Positions 41,201 to 46,316 are shown, numbered from the stretch's first letter. The stretch: 58,217 nucleotides of DNA from Comamonadaceae bacterium (GCA_947451565.1 CANFZT010000003.1:1-58217); one strand, 5' to 3'. Notes: generated by a model not told the origin, from the letters alone. Numbers and translations are program-made.

Positions 41201-44014
41201 CGTGTGGTGTCTGCCACCACCAACACCGTGGTCATCAACAATGCGTTGTCCTCCCCTTCAACCGGCGTCACCATTGCCAGTTTGATTGACAACGACGGTG
41301 GAACGGGCGGCACCACCTCCCTCGGTACCGTCGGCACGCCAACAACCAACGCGTTGACCAGCGGTTTAAGCAATGGCTTCAGCACAGACGACGCCACCCC
41401 TAATCTGACCGGCAACATTGGCCGTGCGCTCTCCACGGGTGAATCGCTTGTGCTGTACGACACCTACAACGGCGTCACCACCAAGGTGGGCAGCACAACC
41501 GCAGCCTCGGGCCTGACCACCATCACCACCTCAGGCTCAGGTGCCTCCACCACTTGGACGTTTAACCCTGCCGCGTCTGTAGGGGCAGGGCAGCACAAAT
41601 ACTATGCCGTGGTCGAAAACGCATTGGGGGTGCAAGGCACGCCGACGGGCGATTATTTAGTCAACGTCTACGACGCCACATCGCGCGCTGCCATGAGCAT
41701 CAACTACGTTGACAATGTCGCCGGTTCTGCTGCAACCACCACAGGCACCATTTCCTTGGCGGCAACTAGTTACACCGATGACTCGCGTCCCTCGTTCAGC
41801 GGTAATTTGCCCAGCAGTTTTGCTTTGGGTGTCAACGAAGAATTGGCGCTGTACAAGAAAGTGGGCTCGACCTACACCCTGGTCGGACGAAGCGGTGCCA
41901 GTACCTTGAGCATCACCGGTACGGCTTGGTCTGTGGCAGAGTCAGCCGCGACCGATCTGGTGGCTGGTCAAGACACGACGTATGTGCTGATGGTTCAAAC
42001 GACGGGCAGTACGACTGCGACAGCAGGTAAGGTGGTCTCGGCCAGCTCAGCTTCGCTGATCTACAGCACCACAGCGCCAACGCAAACCACCACCATTGTC
42101 AGCACGGCTGACAACGCCGCAGGCACCGGGCTGGCGTCTACGCAGACGACAGACACCTTTGCCAATGACGCTGTCACGGGCCTTCCCATCAGTGTCAGCA
42201 CAGATGACACCACACCGACCTTGGCTGGCACGATCTCCAGTGCGCTTTACGCAGGCCAAAATCTGGTGGTGTACGACACGGTCAATGGTGTCACCACCAA
42301 GGTGGCTGGTACGGTCACAGGCCTCACCGCAGGCACAGGCACAGCCATAGGTTCCGGCACAAGTTGGACGTTCACGCCGACAAGCCCCTTGTCAGCAGGC
42401 AAGCACAGCTTCACGGCGCGGGTGGAAAGCGGCACGGGTGAGTTTGCGGCATTCAGTACCGATGCTCGGGAGGTCAATGTGCACACAGGCTTGACCATGA
42501 ACTTGGCGGACGATGTGGGTAAAGCCAAAACAGTGTCGGGCGCGACGGGCATGACCACGGATGACAATTTGCCCACCATGAGTGGCACGTTGACAGCTGG
42601 TTTAGGGGCCAACGAGGAGTTGGCGGTGTACAGCAGCTTAGGTGGTGCCGCGTATGTCAAAGTGGCAGGTGTTGCGACTGTCACAGGCACCAACTGGACA
42701 TTCACGCCCTCCGCTACATTGGCCGATGGCAGTTACACCTTCAAGGCCATGGTGCATGACATATCCGATGTCTCCGCCACAGGGGCAGGTCGCGTGGTGT
42801 CAGTACAAAGCGGCAGCATTGTGATTGACACGGCGTCTGCGGCATCGCTGACCCAAACGACGACCATCACCGCTATCACTGATGATGCAGCGTTGAATGG
42901 CTCGGTGACAGGGGCGGTGCTTGCAGGCGCAAGCACCGACGACACCACGCTGGTGCTGACCGGTACCATCAGTGGCACGCTGGCTGTGAACCAAAAGGTG
43001 GCGGTGTACGACACGGTCAACGGTGTCACCACCGAGGTGGCGGGTACCGTTACAGGCGTAACCGTAGGCAGTGGCACTACATGGACGTTCACGCCCTCCG
43101 TTGCCTTGACGGCCGCCCAAGCCGGCACGCACAGTTTCACAGCCCGTGTGGAAAACACAGTCAGCGGTGCGCAAGCGTCAGTGAGCAACGCCTACGCAGT
43201 CAAGGTGTTTACCGCTGGCTTGGATGTATCCGTGACAGACAATGCCGGCGCTTTGCAAGGAACGGCTGACTACGCTGCGGGTGTCTCCTCAGACGACACC
43301 ACGCCAACCCTCAGCGGTAGCTTGTCTTCGGTGGGCGGTTTGTCTACCGGCGATGAGGTGGCGGTGTATCAAACCTTGAATGGTGTGACCACATTCGCTG
43401 GCGTGGCTTCCGTGACAGGAAGTGGGGCTTCGTTGGCTTGGTCGTACACACCTAGCACCGCGCTGAGCGTGGGCGATTACACCTTCAAGGCCATGGTTCA
43501 ACCCGCCGGTGACAAGATGGGCTTGGCTGGCAAGGTGGTGGCAACAAGCCAAATCGTCAAGGTGACGGCCACCGACATCACGTTCGACGCCATCACGGCC
43601 ACCACCGACACGACCGTCAGTACGTCAAGCTACAAGGCGCTGTCTGTGGCAAGCAAGATGGCATTGGACATGAACACATACACGCACGCAGACTTTGATG
43701 TGTTGAATTTGCAGGCTTCAGCGACAGCCAAAATCGATTTGGCCGACGTGATGCAAGGGGCGAAGAACCTCTTCACCTCAGCCAAGTTCACCACGGTCAG
43801 CGGTGCAGGGTTGGGCGATACAACCACCTTAGATCAGTTCTTGGTCAACGGTAACGCCACCAACGCGCTGACGTTTGCAGGCCCTGCCACAACGTGGACC
43901 AACAGCGGTGTGGTGAGCAACAGCGGCCATCAGTATGACGTGTACACCAGCGGCATTGCTCAGCTGTTGATCGACAAAGATGTGACCAACCGCACTGGCT
44001 TCACAGTGATCTAA
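26297..44014 (+). CDS. giant type I-secreted multidomain adhesin, 5,905 residues
   Basis: One open frame of 17.7 kb, presumably exported by the type I system upstream. No signal peptide is seen. Order: a duplicated 90-residue N-terminal module (VFVKAGAQVDAT, LTRTIDGKVES, FADG); three Ig-like domains (27480-28670); a block paralogous to the split adhesin (28680 on); three super-repeats starting near 30223, 32760 and 35250; two modules of the GSIDTTNDKIIFG / GNRVFTLKHTD type (37120-38000); twelve Ig-like repeats alternating in type (38310-43575), two of which carry inserted domains; and the C-terminal domain (43576-44014, LDMNTYTHAD to NRTGFTVI). It is rich in Thr, Ser, Ala, Asp and Asn and almost free of Cys, as usual for secreted adhesins. 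It lacks the N-terminal prefix of the split adhesin, so it may be released or anchored differently. The bactofilin gene follows after 12 bases. Confidence 0.93.
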   Translation: MTTSTAKYVLNATTGNTLLDLRLSTGYLSLNGQTATVVGSTVADAVYASKGTSVDFSSNTSGTDALYLDGVLADYAIDTTSSPGKVILTRTDDPSSVYTVGNTNASASVVFANGSIAVDLLTNTTVVGNLNSAVTSLADPTVASDRAQTEQVQLGNSGVLTATSLMGKLVVRGSAGVDEVFVKAGAQVDATQIGGSNDVIWLTGKWSDYTKTATGNTLTLTRTIDGKVESVNVIAGSTVTDDKLMFADGYIYTKTALTKGAGVANAAKTLSDAGGIMSHKAGEFTDVSNLGASLSATLQLITDGGLVDADYITNDATQTIKGSYTGTLEVGDKIQIAINGGTPQDVLVDRATKTFTYAANFGSTDGVNSIQLSILPANGVTLPADRRHEITLAAGGTVTLDTDNPSGTLSFFAAGDSTLNSAEAGNAALTDISLKVVLNPDVKVDDVIQLQDSAVNVGTPYTVTAADIVAGYASVKLPKNVLTGVADATHTVQAVLTDAAGNTSTTATVSITVDTDRPQASFAVSATDAAGAAVAIGVSPDATLNGSETSVLFAVSYNPSSHPLKAGDTIDIINNVTKAVIQTHLVTQTEINTAVAADSVAPKLYLSVNKSAIAGAVAVDGTYNLAITTSDAAGNTYTDAVLAPIVVDSVGVAASLTVSTVDTDGATRLPTAAEHATNDQYLAADETDVVVKVDSNGFGTGTVMKAGDVITLKVWDAAASNGSGGTGAFVALPNPGSYTHTVTAAEATAGVAYIKVDAADLASGTNTLTAELKDVAGNATNSVNSLAITKAGTVTLALTPNITDLDVTSQIVLTANQTLSKALSGTITFKHTGFNGTGFDGQTVGNDLTVDVSDSRYVNIVSGRVVITPPFDFDFTSNYDITVTAGAFETAGDLANGIPASATAAVGAATLTFSTVGVGADQASALSSHIMSVDGGGVVTLGASKKWFAVTDASTSDVSGGDYAVVLKDTNTAGSVPDANDGVSTNLVGATVQNFAAGDLIYVDDQKNDKTQINNSKFTQIANYGVGGDQIVAFDSLDGFYGGTELTLTGAGTTDVDSLALRAQLNISNSKTPTPTPITHIQRVDASGNTAIDSADQYGLGISDAQPLRIKISAPDLKAGDKIQLSYQNTDGTTATIGGQYTATDTDAANHYVTLSLSKTQLTDAANKFNLEGYNKVWASITNTQGAVSTSTLLGDDVDGGGNGFYLDLLATKPTINTLSLADATLTSAETSVDLVVAKDKIKIGDTLTLKLGSTVLATKVIDATNISNDVTFTVNKSALALGTNSVTLTNTDAQGNSDFITQAITRSDFVTYSGTVGLGPVLATANDLQVTAYDKNGNVLSTSTVATDGTYTLSIDKTQAGAVTLRVANKTAATTTADYRDEASGAAKDIGAGASIAAITVANGANQTVHITALTDLVARHLTTSTSNTVAASDANIAKYNLALTQAFVNTAATDATTQGITSILPTFTVTNTGTATSDLATNTYGQILAQISKQAVVNSKTMDEVQTLISNAITWNDTNATITSTSDIAKQVVLLGKVAQAVALATGANAASVLAAADITSYLDPAGTGALSLLSADRKADLMARIVAIDNAAAGTLDERTELVALTNKVVALAKIQDYAANSANPAPTVADFTAAGVTGVTADNLTAVNTKLVGSSAATGTVPVDGIIALVVAAGIAAQTAAVTAIAEYALDDTKPAPSVSTYALAGVTGVTTDNLAAINKKITTTTDLNAPKTVPTITLSDIQTEVTEGIGSFSAALTKIRAYIIDSTNEVTNPSPVASTYSDVGLDLINTPEEIANANYYLSKVLVNENALPANGAYLNDASLRAKLIAQNTAIAKIDAYAVDAGSTAPTPTFSDYQDAGLTISNANVSALNNAVKGKVFTAVDTASELAGIYSGLFAGVPSITSITLAGVGTVPSNGGAVANDSYLNNAELTQAGQAVKFTVNFDRGVSGVALANFGLTDSSGAALTVSSGALPSIASVVKADTEGKVWTVTVSGVSALTSGSLRLNLTNNTGISDVANPGTALSQSTYAATNFYTVDKTNTVVLEDGANQGQLVVDQAVVLTSAAADNTFTVHVKPDNLRTGDVLTFSKTVGGITSTLGAVTVASGDLSTGVTYTLNKSDMGSGGTVTVTSTDVAGNTATSFVTVTVNQYVTLQGTIGLSSKLLAATDLTVEAFDNNGNLLGTGTIDKTFSTYKLDVLKGTSGLVKLKVRSSGSGVNDYYNEGKNANGDLGAGESVSATINIPVGDTATVKTANITLLTDLAARIIAREYPSGANSAQVTAVNTAITKLLLKLSTDDVAKVYDPITSVEPDFAVSSAGVDNAAATRYGNLLTQLSQQANDKGSSLGVMLDNMASGISWNGTTSVATLNTAFAKEVVLLAKTQMAAALTTAPANIDAILSFQDLIDGGVTGLSGLTSNAGKATARKADLINRIIATNDNGDAADAMVEIQALANKAVAIAKIQDYADLTAPTASQTPIVTDYSDAGVTGVTTDNLAAVNKVVLNSSSSAIDDSTRQDLVDSGVALYTAAINTIKAYAGGGATAPTVDNYLDAGVPIVTSNNLSAINYQVKLAGVATAADTTSEIQALAQKGDVNFTTAMTQIKNYITDITSVTGVPNAATYRDAGLPTIDTAGEIESANQYLDQIMSGSPSNASIISALSAQQAALLYINEYAANNTSHAGVAPTAAQYIAAGIPSATNANIDVLNGLVDTAVVGATTTPADLSTFAKLKALVDGVFATSPTLTSITRDGTSIVNGAYQTDSVLNKAELGGTLKFKLTFNRAVTGVDTLANFATNFALVDSGGNEVTGFTLNPSITTADGGITWSVSVSGLSTYTGAELGLKLKNNAGIVDAINNNSLSTTSLAGDRYTIDTTFNEGTGTLATKIGQDLTLDGGETSVDLFVDASKLKLGDTLNVFLGAGTTPLLATPYIVTASDVLNGANINLLKSALSAGDNSITLKHYDQAGNVGVQTGTIKVNTAVTYTGVAGLGPVTAGADLLVSAYDKTGKLLSTADVTAATGRYSLTIDSTYTGPLLLRLSSKTASGTADYIDEATNQATDLGAYTISAVVNATGVGQTVNITTVTDLAAKLLTTSDGMISSDLVSDVNAAAKVTQVNTLVTKQFIDSTSNTVITAIDPQFTVGNTAGGAALTTANRYGQVLAQLSDIADQSGQNLAYVQGRVAADLGYTYSAGGGTLTAGSLAKDVAFLAKVAQAAMLTSVDTNVLSAADVTTYGGITGFASLSATRKDDVVKRIVDGAADGSATDNIAEITALVAKVNAIGIIQDYRAGMLTSTTSSSAAPTLETYLTAGFSTVTADKVGAVNKAVLGAASADMASIPDATITTAINTGVSAQTTAQNFLVNYAKGGSGTIPTVQDYVDAGISNVNATNLLAVNAKVFAIDNTTADATVKATLQTVVDTGVIANAAAVTVIRNYLASPTTAAVPTLSNYIDANLDGGVITTAAQVTNANYLLSKVLSSSISDATLGAKLIAQVTAFNTLNTYAVSGGTAPALSVYQDAGFSTQVTSGNLAEINERVNAFAANTMASTTDLLTVIKAIDLVAGATAGTQLGIQSATTAATMFTATAATATNVFSTVNASYAGDSDIKSITINITGSIDTTNDKIIFGPDSGTKITRTLNTTAGSDADVTIGTVTGVSWSYSSDYSGSTGTANLVFTKTDGTAFTAAQAQTIEKNLQFKTAGSTTVQGNRVFTLKHTDTADVASSTGASTVAVDTVTDAVDLDGATAGTQATNTATQYVNAAQAFSGKALVSTTVATPTATDIKQLSIVMGGANFDGNNAKLVLDAEKFLSGDFSSSGVSIGGITGLSYSYTASSKTLLISKTDGSNFTTPGNIPSILGGIKFETTSAVQGNRTATISYIDAGGNVGTSATSTLTVDTAISTPTVRVTTDDGTSATDKITTGGLTLGGIDADSKYQVSLDSGTTWTTAASADVNGAATLTSATTGLSALGTAGAKTVLVKATDAAGNTATTSYGFTVASAITKTATITSATDAVSTNGSTITSVASGTTTDATATTLSGSVTALAAGEQVAIYDGTTRLGYSTATTGATSWTYALTGLSTGVHSFTARVENTSATVGAAGVAGTASAAYTLNVNPSLNIATYVGINVADDVGLKQFSVAKARYIMLRRDATTEANFDFAEVRIWSNGQNIALSSYNPKVSVTASNQFNASTLASAVDGSNGTTGAVTGNFNMAAGANAWVQVDLGAEYDIAAVDLVPRVSDADLSARMRNVNVFYSKNDMSAGAAITTAATAPTDSAVYWGATSGTASTLPQSLGVMATPTIDDTTPTFSGTLSVPLGTGEELAIYTGTTRLAGTATITGTNWTFTPTTPLAAGTYTFKAMVHATTDTTGVAGRVVSNTTASITIGTTAITNTPVITNLVDNVTNNETITPSAVNTTTTDDTTPTLNGTVPSALGSNEAVAIYNGSTRVGYATTTGTNWNFTPTTALAAGQYTFTARVENTQTGVQGPVSTGTLKVNIDTTLGMTITDNVGTSKGNLTTATTTDDNVLDFTGTLDVALGTNEVVNIYDGTTKIGNATVASTGAGAGRTWSYTSSTLTDGAHTFRAVVQDSASTVYTTGRVVDTSNAITVNTAAITATASINSSTGVTDNVAINASTTGQVAANTSTDDTTPALSGTLVGSLGTNQSVAVYDTVGGVTTRLGYATVSGATWSFTPTVSAGAHSFTVAVENTISGQQGSSSAAYAVNVNTNITMDISDDAGAIKGTLTPTTYTSGNLDIYGVTVATNTGLTDIKDIPLEFLTFKGLGMAPISGGNKFDINLKTLTYYPGIAPVYTATTATFWVTGAADGSPFGIQVVLTLSSGNLSASVVQARWDNTYVGNYASMTSWAIQLLASTSSANGYGVTALTLKVLSTDDTTPTLSGTLDAPLGTGDVLAVWSMNNGVNTKLGNATVTGTTWTYTPTTALTSGDYTFKAIVQGASDTFTTGRVVSATTNTVVINNALSSPSTGVTIASLIDNDGGTGGTTSLGTVGTPTTNALTSGLSNGFSTDDATPNLTGNIGRALSTGESLVLYDTYNGVTTKVGSTTAASGLTTITTSGSGASTTWTFNPAASVGAGQHKYYAVVENALGVQGTPTGDYLVNVYDATSRAAMSINYVDNVAGSAATTTGTISLAATSYTDDSRPSFSGNLPSSFALGVNEELALYKKVGSTYTLVGRSGASTLSITGTAWSVAESAATDLVAGQDTTYVLMVQTTGSTTATAGKVVSASSASLIYSTTAPTQTTTIVSTADNAAGTGLASTQTTDTFANDAVTGLPISVSTDDTTPTLAGTISSALYAGQNLVVYDTVNGVTTKVAGTVTGLTAGTGTAIGSGTSWTFTPTSPLSAGKHSFTARVESGTGEFAAFSTDAREVNVHTGLTMNLADDVGKAKTVSGATGMTTDDNLPTMSGTLTAGLGANEELAVYSSLGGAAYVKVAGVATVTGTNWTFTPSATLADGSYTFKAMVHDISDVSATGAGRVVSVQSGSIVIDTASAASLTQTTTITAITDDAALNGSVTGAVLAGASTDDTTLVLTGTISGTLAVNQKVAVYDTVNGVTTEVAGTVTGVTVGSGTTWTFTPSVALTAAQAGTHSFTARVENTVSGAQASVSNAYAVKVFTAGLDVSVTDNAGALQGTADYAAGVSSDDTTPTLSGSLSSVGGLSTGDEVAVYQTLNGVTTFAGVASVTGSGASLAWSYTPSTALSVGDYTFKAMVQPAGDKMGLAGKVVATSQIVKVTATDITFDAITATTDTTVSTSSYKALSVASKMALDMNTYTHADFDVLNLQASATAKIDLADVMQGAKNLFTSAKFTTVSGAGLGDTTTLDQFLVNGNATNALTFAGPATTWTNSGVVSNSGHQYDVYTSGIAQLLIDKDVTNRTGFTVI
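26430..27060 (+). repeat. duplicated N-terminal module of the giant adhesin
   Basis: Two divergent copies, about 26430-26660 and 26830-27060. Both follow the pattern D-x-V-Y/F-x-K-x-G then VD, a DxLxLxG strand, DYxxDT/DYTKTAT, LTRTxD, a V-x-x-G strand, and FA(D/N)G. The fold is presumably beta. I recall similar units in other large secreted proteins but cannot name the family. Confidence 0.6.
30223..36990 (+). repeat. three coding super-repeats of about 2.5 kb in the giant adhesin
   Basis: Copies start at about 30223, 32760 and 35250 (spacings near 2,537 and 2,490 bases). Each follows the plan of the copies at 21060 and 23601: a VGLGPV-type opening with DLxVxAYD, a TDLxA(R/K) segment, a helical block, then four helical repeats with the core DYxxAGVTGVTxxNLAAVN. 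Some stretches are nearly identical to the copies in the split adhesin at the DNA level, for example 31534-31610 and 22404-22480. Confidence 0.85.
38711..39200 (+). other. discoidin-like (F5/8 type C) domain inserted in an Ig repeat
   Basis: About 120 residues with ARYIMLRRDA, FAEVRIWSNG, ASAVDGSNGTTG and WVQVDLGAEYDIAAVDLVPR, the layout of galactose-binding-like discoidin domains that often bind sugars or lipids. It interrupts a B-type Ig repeat between DDVGLKQ and DDTTPTFSG. Base composition is visibly less GC-rich than its surroundings, which suggests separate acquisition. Confidence 0.75.
40549..40974 (+). other. unrecognised domain inserted in an Ig repeat
   Basis: About 140 residues (GNLDIYGVTV, IPLEFLTFKGLGM, FDINLKTLTYYPG, ATFWVTGAADG, GVTALTLKVL) interrupt a B-type repeat after DDAGAIKGTLTPT and before STDDTTPTLSGTL. 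This is the same position as the discoidin-like insert. It is predicted mostly beta and lower in GC than the flanks. I do not recognise the family. Confidence 0.65.
43576..44014 (+). other. C-terminal secretion-type domain, copy 2
   Basis: This matches the end of the split adhesin: ALSVASKMALDMNTYTHAD, ATAKIDLADVMQ, DQFLVNGNATNALTF, YDVYTSGIAQLLIDKDV, NRTGFTVI. It is the presumed export signal of the 5,905-residue protein. Confidence 0.75.
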
Positions 44015-44026
44015 CAAAGGCACTGA

Positions 44027-44386
44027 ATGCAACAACCTGTGAACGCCCAATATTCCATTTTTATTGGGCCAAACGTGAAGTTCGAGGGGTCCATCTTCAC
44101 CCCCACCTCCGCCAACATTGAGGGCGAGGTGGTGGGGAAGGTGGAAGCCAAGGACTTGTTGATTGGCAAAACCGGCCAAGTGACGGGCGACGTGACCGCT
44201 GATCGCATCCATGTGCACGGACAACTGGGCCAAGAGGTGAGTTGTTCGTCGCACTTGGTGATTCATGAGTCAGGCCAGTTGAGTGGCACGGTGTTGTATG
44301 CCACGCTTGAAATCATGCGTGGCGGCAAATTGGAGGGGTCATTGCTTCAAATAGAGGAGGCCCCCACGAGTGATGGCAATCTATGA
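44027..44386 (+). CDS. bactofilin (polymer-forming cytoskeletal protein)
   Basis: Bactofilins are small cytoskeletal proteins that polymerise without nucleotides and act as scaffolds at particular cell sites. This one has 119 residues made mostly of the bactofilin beta-helix, seen as repeated G-x-hydrophobic turns: KFEGSIF, NIEGEVVGKVEAKDLLIG, GQVTGDVTADRIHVHG, GQLSGTVLYATLEI, GKLEGSLL. Short disordered ends flank it, as usual. It begins 12 bases after the 5,905-residue adhesin, and its stop overlaps the next start (ATGA, 44383-44386). The family is clear; a role in placing the adhesin or its exporter is inference from position. Confidence 0.92.
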   Translation: MQQPVNAQYSIFIGPNVKFEGSIFTPTSANIEGEVVGKVEAKDLLIGKTGQVTGDVTADRIHVHGQLGQEVSCSSHLVIHESGQLSGTVLYATLEIMRGGKLEGSLLQIEEAPTSDGNL

Positions 44387-44598
44387 CCCAGACCTTAAAA
44401 ATTCAACCCGTCGCCAAGTCGTCGTGCCGCAATTGCCTGTATGCCTTGTCCGTCGAGGGCAATTCGGATGGGATGCATTGTGGAATCGACTACTACAGGC
44501 TTCCTCCAGTCAGCCGCCATGTGCAGCCGCTTAAGAATTACCCCAAGGTGGTGCCCACAAGTTGCTGTGACGAGTGGAAGTCAAAACCCGCAGAATGA
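44383..44598 (+). CDS. small Cys-rich protein, candidate metal-binding
   Basis: 71 residues; not recognised. Five Cys: C15 and C18 (SCRNCLY), C33 (MHCG), C61 and C62 (SCCDEW). The CxxC, C, C spacing could bind zinc or an iron-sulfur cluster. The middle DYYRLPPVSRHVQPLKNYP is rich in Pro and aromatics. There is no signal peptide or membrane helix, so it is cytoplasmic. It overlaps the bactofilin before it and the ParA-like gene after it by four bases each, so the three products are probably made in fixed ratio and may act together, for example as an adaptor. Confidence 0.75.
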   Translation: MTQTLKIQPVAKSSCRNCLYALSVEGNSDGMHCGIDYYRLPPVSRHVQPLKNYPKVVPTSCCDEWKSKPAE

Positions 44599-45524
44599 TG
44601 TCTAGTGCTTTCAAAATTTTGGTCACCAGCCAAAAGGGCGGGGTAGGTAAAAGCACCTTGTCCGCCAATTTGGCTGCGTTCATGCGAGATCAAAATATGT
44701 CAGTCACGATGATTGACTTTGACTTGCATGGCTCATCTAGCAATTGGCTCAGCCGTGCGCCATCGGTGGGTGTGGTGGTTCAACACCACCCGCTGCCTTT
44801 GAGTATGGGTGGCAATCGCCCTTTGTTAGAGGCGCGCTTGCATTTGCGACGTGCAGTGTCCTGTAGCGATGTGGTGATTTGCGACCTGACATGGACAGAC
44901 TCGATGGCAGGCGAGTTGATGTTTGACTTTGATGTGGTGGTGGTGCCCACCTCGGTGTCTGAGATGGAGCTGGCGACCACCGCAGGGTTTTTGGCCAAGC
45001 ACCATTGGGTGTTCGATTCGAAGTTGCACAAACCTCCCACCTTGTTGTTGGCGCCTACACGGGTTCGCCCCGAACAGATGGCGTTGAATAGTTTTTCAAA
45101 GCAACGCTTTCCGGTCAGCTTTTTGTTGGCACCTCCGGTGTTGGAGTCGCAGTCGGCACGCGACTCTTTTGAGGTGGGTTACCTCAAAGATTTGCAAGAT
45201 GCCTGTGGCAATTCATTTCGTGAGTTTGGCAAAGCGGTTCACAGTGTGCGTGAACTTCGACGCGTTGCCTCGGCACAAGCGTTTAGCAGCAGCAATAAAA
45301 AAACGGGTTTTTCACATTTGCCGACTGGGCGTTTTGTGACGAATGGGTCTTTGTCAGAGCGTCAGTCTTTGCTGAGTCGTCATCGCATCCAGCGTGTGCC
45401 CGATTTGACCGATCCTATTCTTGCGTGCAGCTTACATGAGCCGCGCCACGCTCAAATTATTTCAGATAAAAGTGTTAAAACAACACTGTTTCAATCGATT
45501 GTAAAAAGGTTAGTTAATTTTTAG
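44595..45524 (+). CDS. ParA/MinD-family ATPase
   Basis: A Walker-type positioning ATPase. It has 309 residues from the ATG at 44595, which overlaps the preceding stop (ATGA); a second ATG follows directly at 44598. The deviant Walker A SQKGGVGKST carries the signature Lys, MIDFDLHGSSSNWL is the A' motif, and VVICDLTW is the region of Walker B. Such ATPases segregate DNA or place protein machines at poles or mid-cell. No parB or parS is nearby, and the gene sits with a bactofilin and an adhesin, so cargo positioning is more likely than DNA segregation. The last 80 or so residues, with many Ser and Arg, look like an extension beyond the usual fold and might bind membrane or partner. Confidence 0.85.
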   Translation: MMSSAFKILVTSQKGGVGKSTLSANLAAFMRDQNMSVTMIDFDLHGSSSNWLSRAPSVGVVVQHHPLPLSMGGNRPLLEARLHLRRAVSCSDVVICDLTWTDSMAGELMFDFDVVVVPTSVSEMELATTAGFLAKHHWVFDSKLHKPPTLLLAPTRVRPEQMALNSFSKQRFPVSFLLAPPVLESQSARDSFEVGYLKDLQDACGNSFREFGKAVHSVRELRRVASAQAFSSSNKKTGFSHLPTGRFVTNGSLSERQSLLSRHRIQRVPDLTDPILACSLHEPRHAQIISDKSVKTTLFQSIVKRLVNF

Positions 45525-45533
45525 AAATTACAA

Positions 45534-45552
45534 TATTTGTCGTGGACAAATA
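45534..45552. repeat. 19-bp perfect palindrome before the response regulator
   Basis: TATTTGTC, a 3-base centre, then GACAAATA, in the AT-rich 134-base gap between the ParA-like gene and the response regulator. No T tract follows on either strand, so an operator, perhaps for the LuxR-type regulator just downstream, is more likely than a terminator. Confidence 0.5.
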
Positions 45553-45658
45553 AAAAAATTAGCTTCCAATTGAAGGTGGAATCACTAGTATTTAAGTGCT
45601 GTGGGTTACACATCTAAGTGTTATTTGAGCACTATTGAATTGTTAGTAGGATTAAACT

Positions 45659-46315
45659 ATGACAATGCTAATACAAATTATTGAGGATGACCCGCATTAT
45701 GCAAAGTTGCTAATTAGCATTTTGGATGGCAATCCTTTGTTGAGTTTTTCGGGGCTTTCAACCACCAAGGCTGAGGCGCTGGATGCGCTGATGAAAAGTC
45801 CAATCGCCGATGTTTTTTTGTTGGATGTGGGGCTGCCTGATGGCTCTGGCCTCGATTTGATCCAACCCATCCTAAAGGCAAAGCCGAGCGCAGTCATTAT
45901 TTTGTTGTCTACCTTAGGGGCTCGTAACGCAATTTTGTCAGGTATTAATTTAGGGGCAGCGGGTTATGTGATGAAGTCAACGTCGCCCAGCGGTATCTTG
46001 CAGCACATTTTTGACGCCTTGAATTACGGTGCCACACTGAGTCCGTCACTGATCAAAATCGCCATGGATGCAGTGAAAGAACCTGCTATCGAGGAGATTG
46101 ACTCGGTCGTCCATGCAACGCACACGTTGACGCCTCGCGAAGTTGAGATTTTGAATTTACTGAAAGACGCACATCCATCTAAAAGGATTGCATCCATGTT
46201 GAATGTGTCGAAGTTCACCGTGAGTCAGCACCTGCGTAATGTGTATAGAAAACTAGAGGCCAAAAACCGTGTGGACGCGATTTCCATTGCAAGACAGAAA
46301 AAGATCATTCAGTGA
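45659..46315 (+). CDS. NarL/FixJ-family response regulator
   Basis: A two-domain DNA-binding regulator of 218 residues. The receiver has D10-D11 (IIEDDP), phospho-acceptor D56 (VFLLDVGLPDGSG) and K106 (GYVMKS). The C-terminal LuxR-type helix-turn-helix is at about residues 153-212, with LTPREVEILNLL and SKFTVSQHLRNVYRKL. AGGA at 45649-45652 precedes the ATG. The gene lies one base before the histidine kinase start, so they form a two-component pair. AT-rich codon choice differs from the adhesin genes. The likely target is the adhesin/secretion locus, by position only. Confidence 0.93.
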   Translation: MTMLIQIIEDDPHYAKLLISILDGNPLLSFSGLSTTKAEALDALMKSPIADVFLLDVGLPDGSGLDLIQPILKAKPSAVIILLSTLGARNAILSGINLGAAGYVMKSTSPSGILQHIFDALNYGATLSPSLIKIAMDAVKEPAIEEIDSVVHATHTLTPREVEILNLLKDAHPSKRIASMLNVSKFTVSQHLRNVYRKLEAKNRVDAISIARQKKIIQ

Positions 46316-46316
46316 T

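Larger units (their letters stand above)
38310..43575 (+). repeat. twelve Ig-like repeats in strict A/B alternation
   Basis: Six pairs. A-type units end with HSFTARVENT then a YxVNV strand; B-type units end with YTFKAMV, an SDT loop and GRVVS. Both share STDDTTPTLSGTL, ELAVYDG and TWTFTPT. Approximate starts: A 38310, B 38655, A 39466, B 39801, A 40141, B 40491, A 41241, B 41671, A 42067, B 42481, A 42841, B 43211. The B units at 38655 and 40491 hold inserted domains. Confidence 0.85.

Noticed and set aside
19323-43575. CRISPR array or non-coding satellite suggested by many repeats
   Set aside because: Repeats lie in one long open frame, differ mostly at synonymous or conservative positions, and match protein modules; there are no short identical repeats with unique spacers.
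15760-44014. RTX calcium-binding nonapeptides expected in a type I substrate
   Set aside because: No run of GGxGxDxLx was seen; isolated matches such as GGSNDVIW are not repeated.
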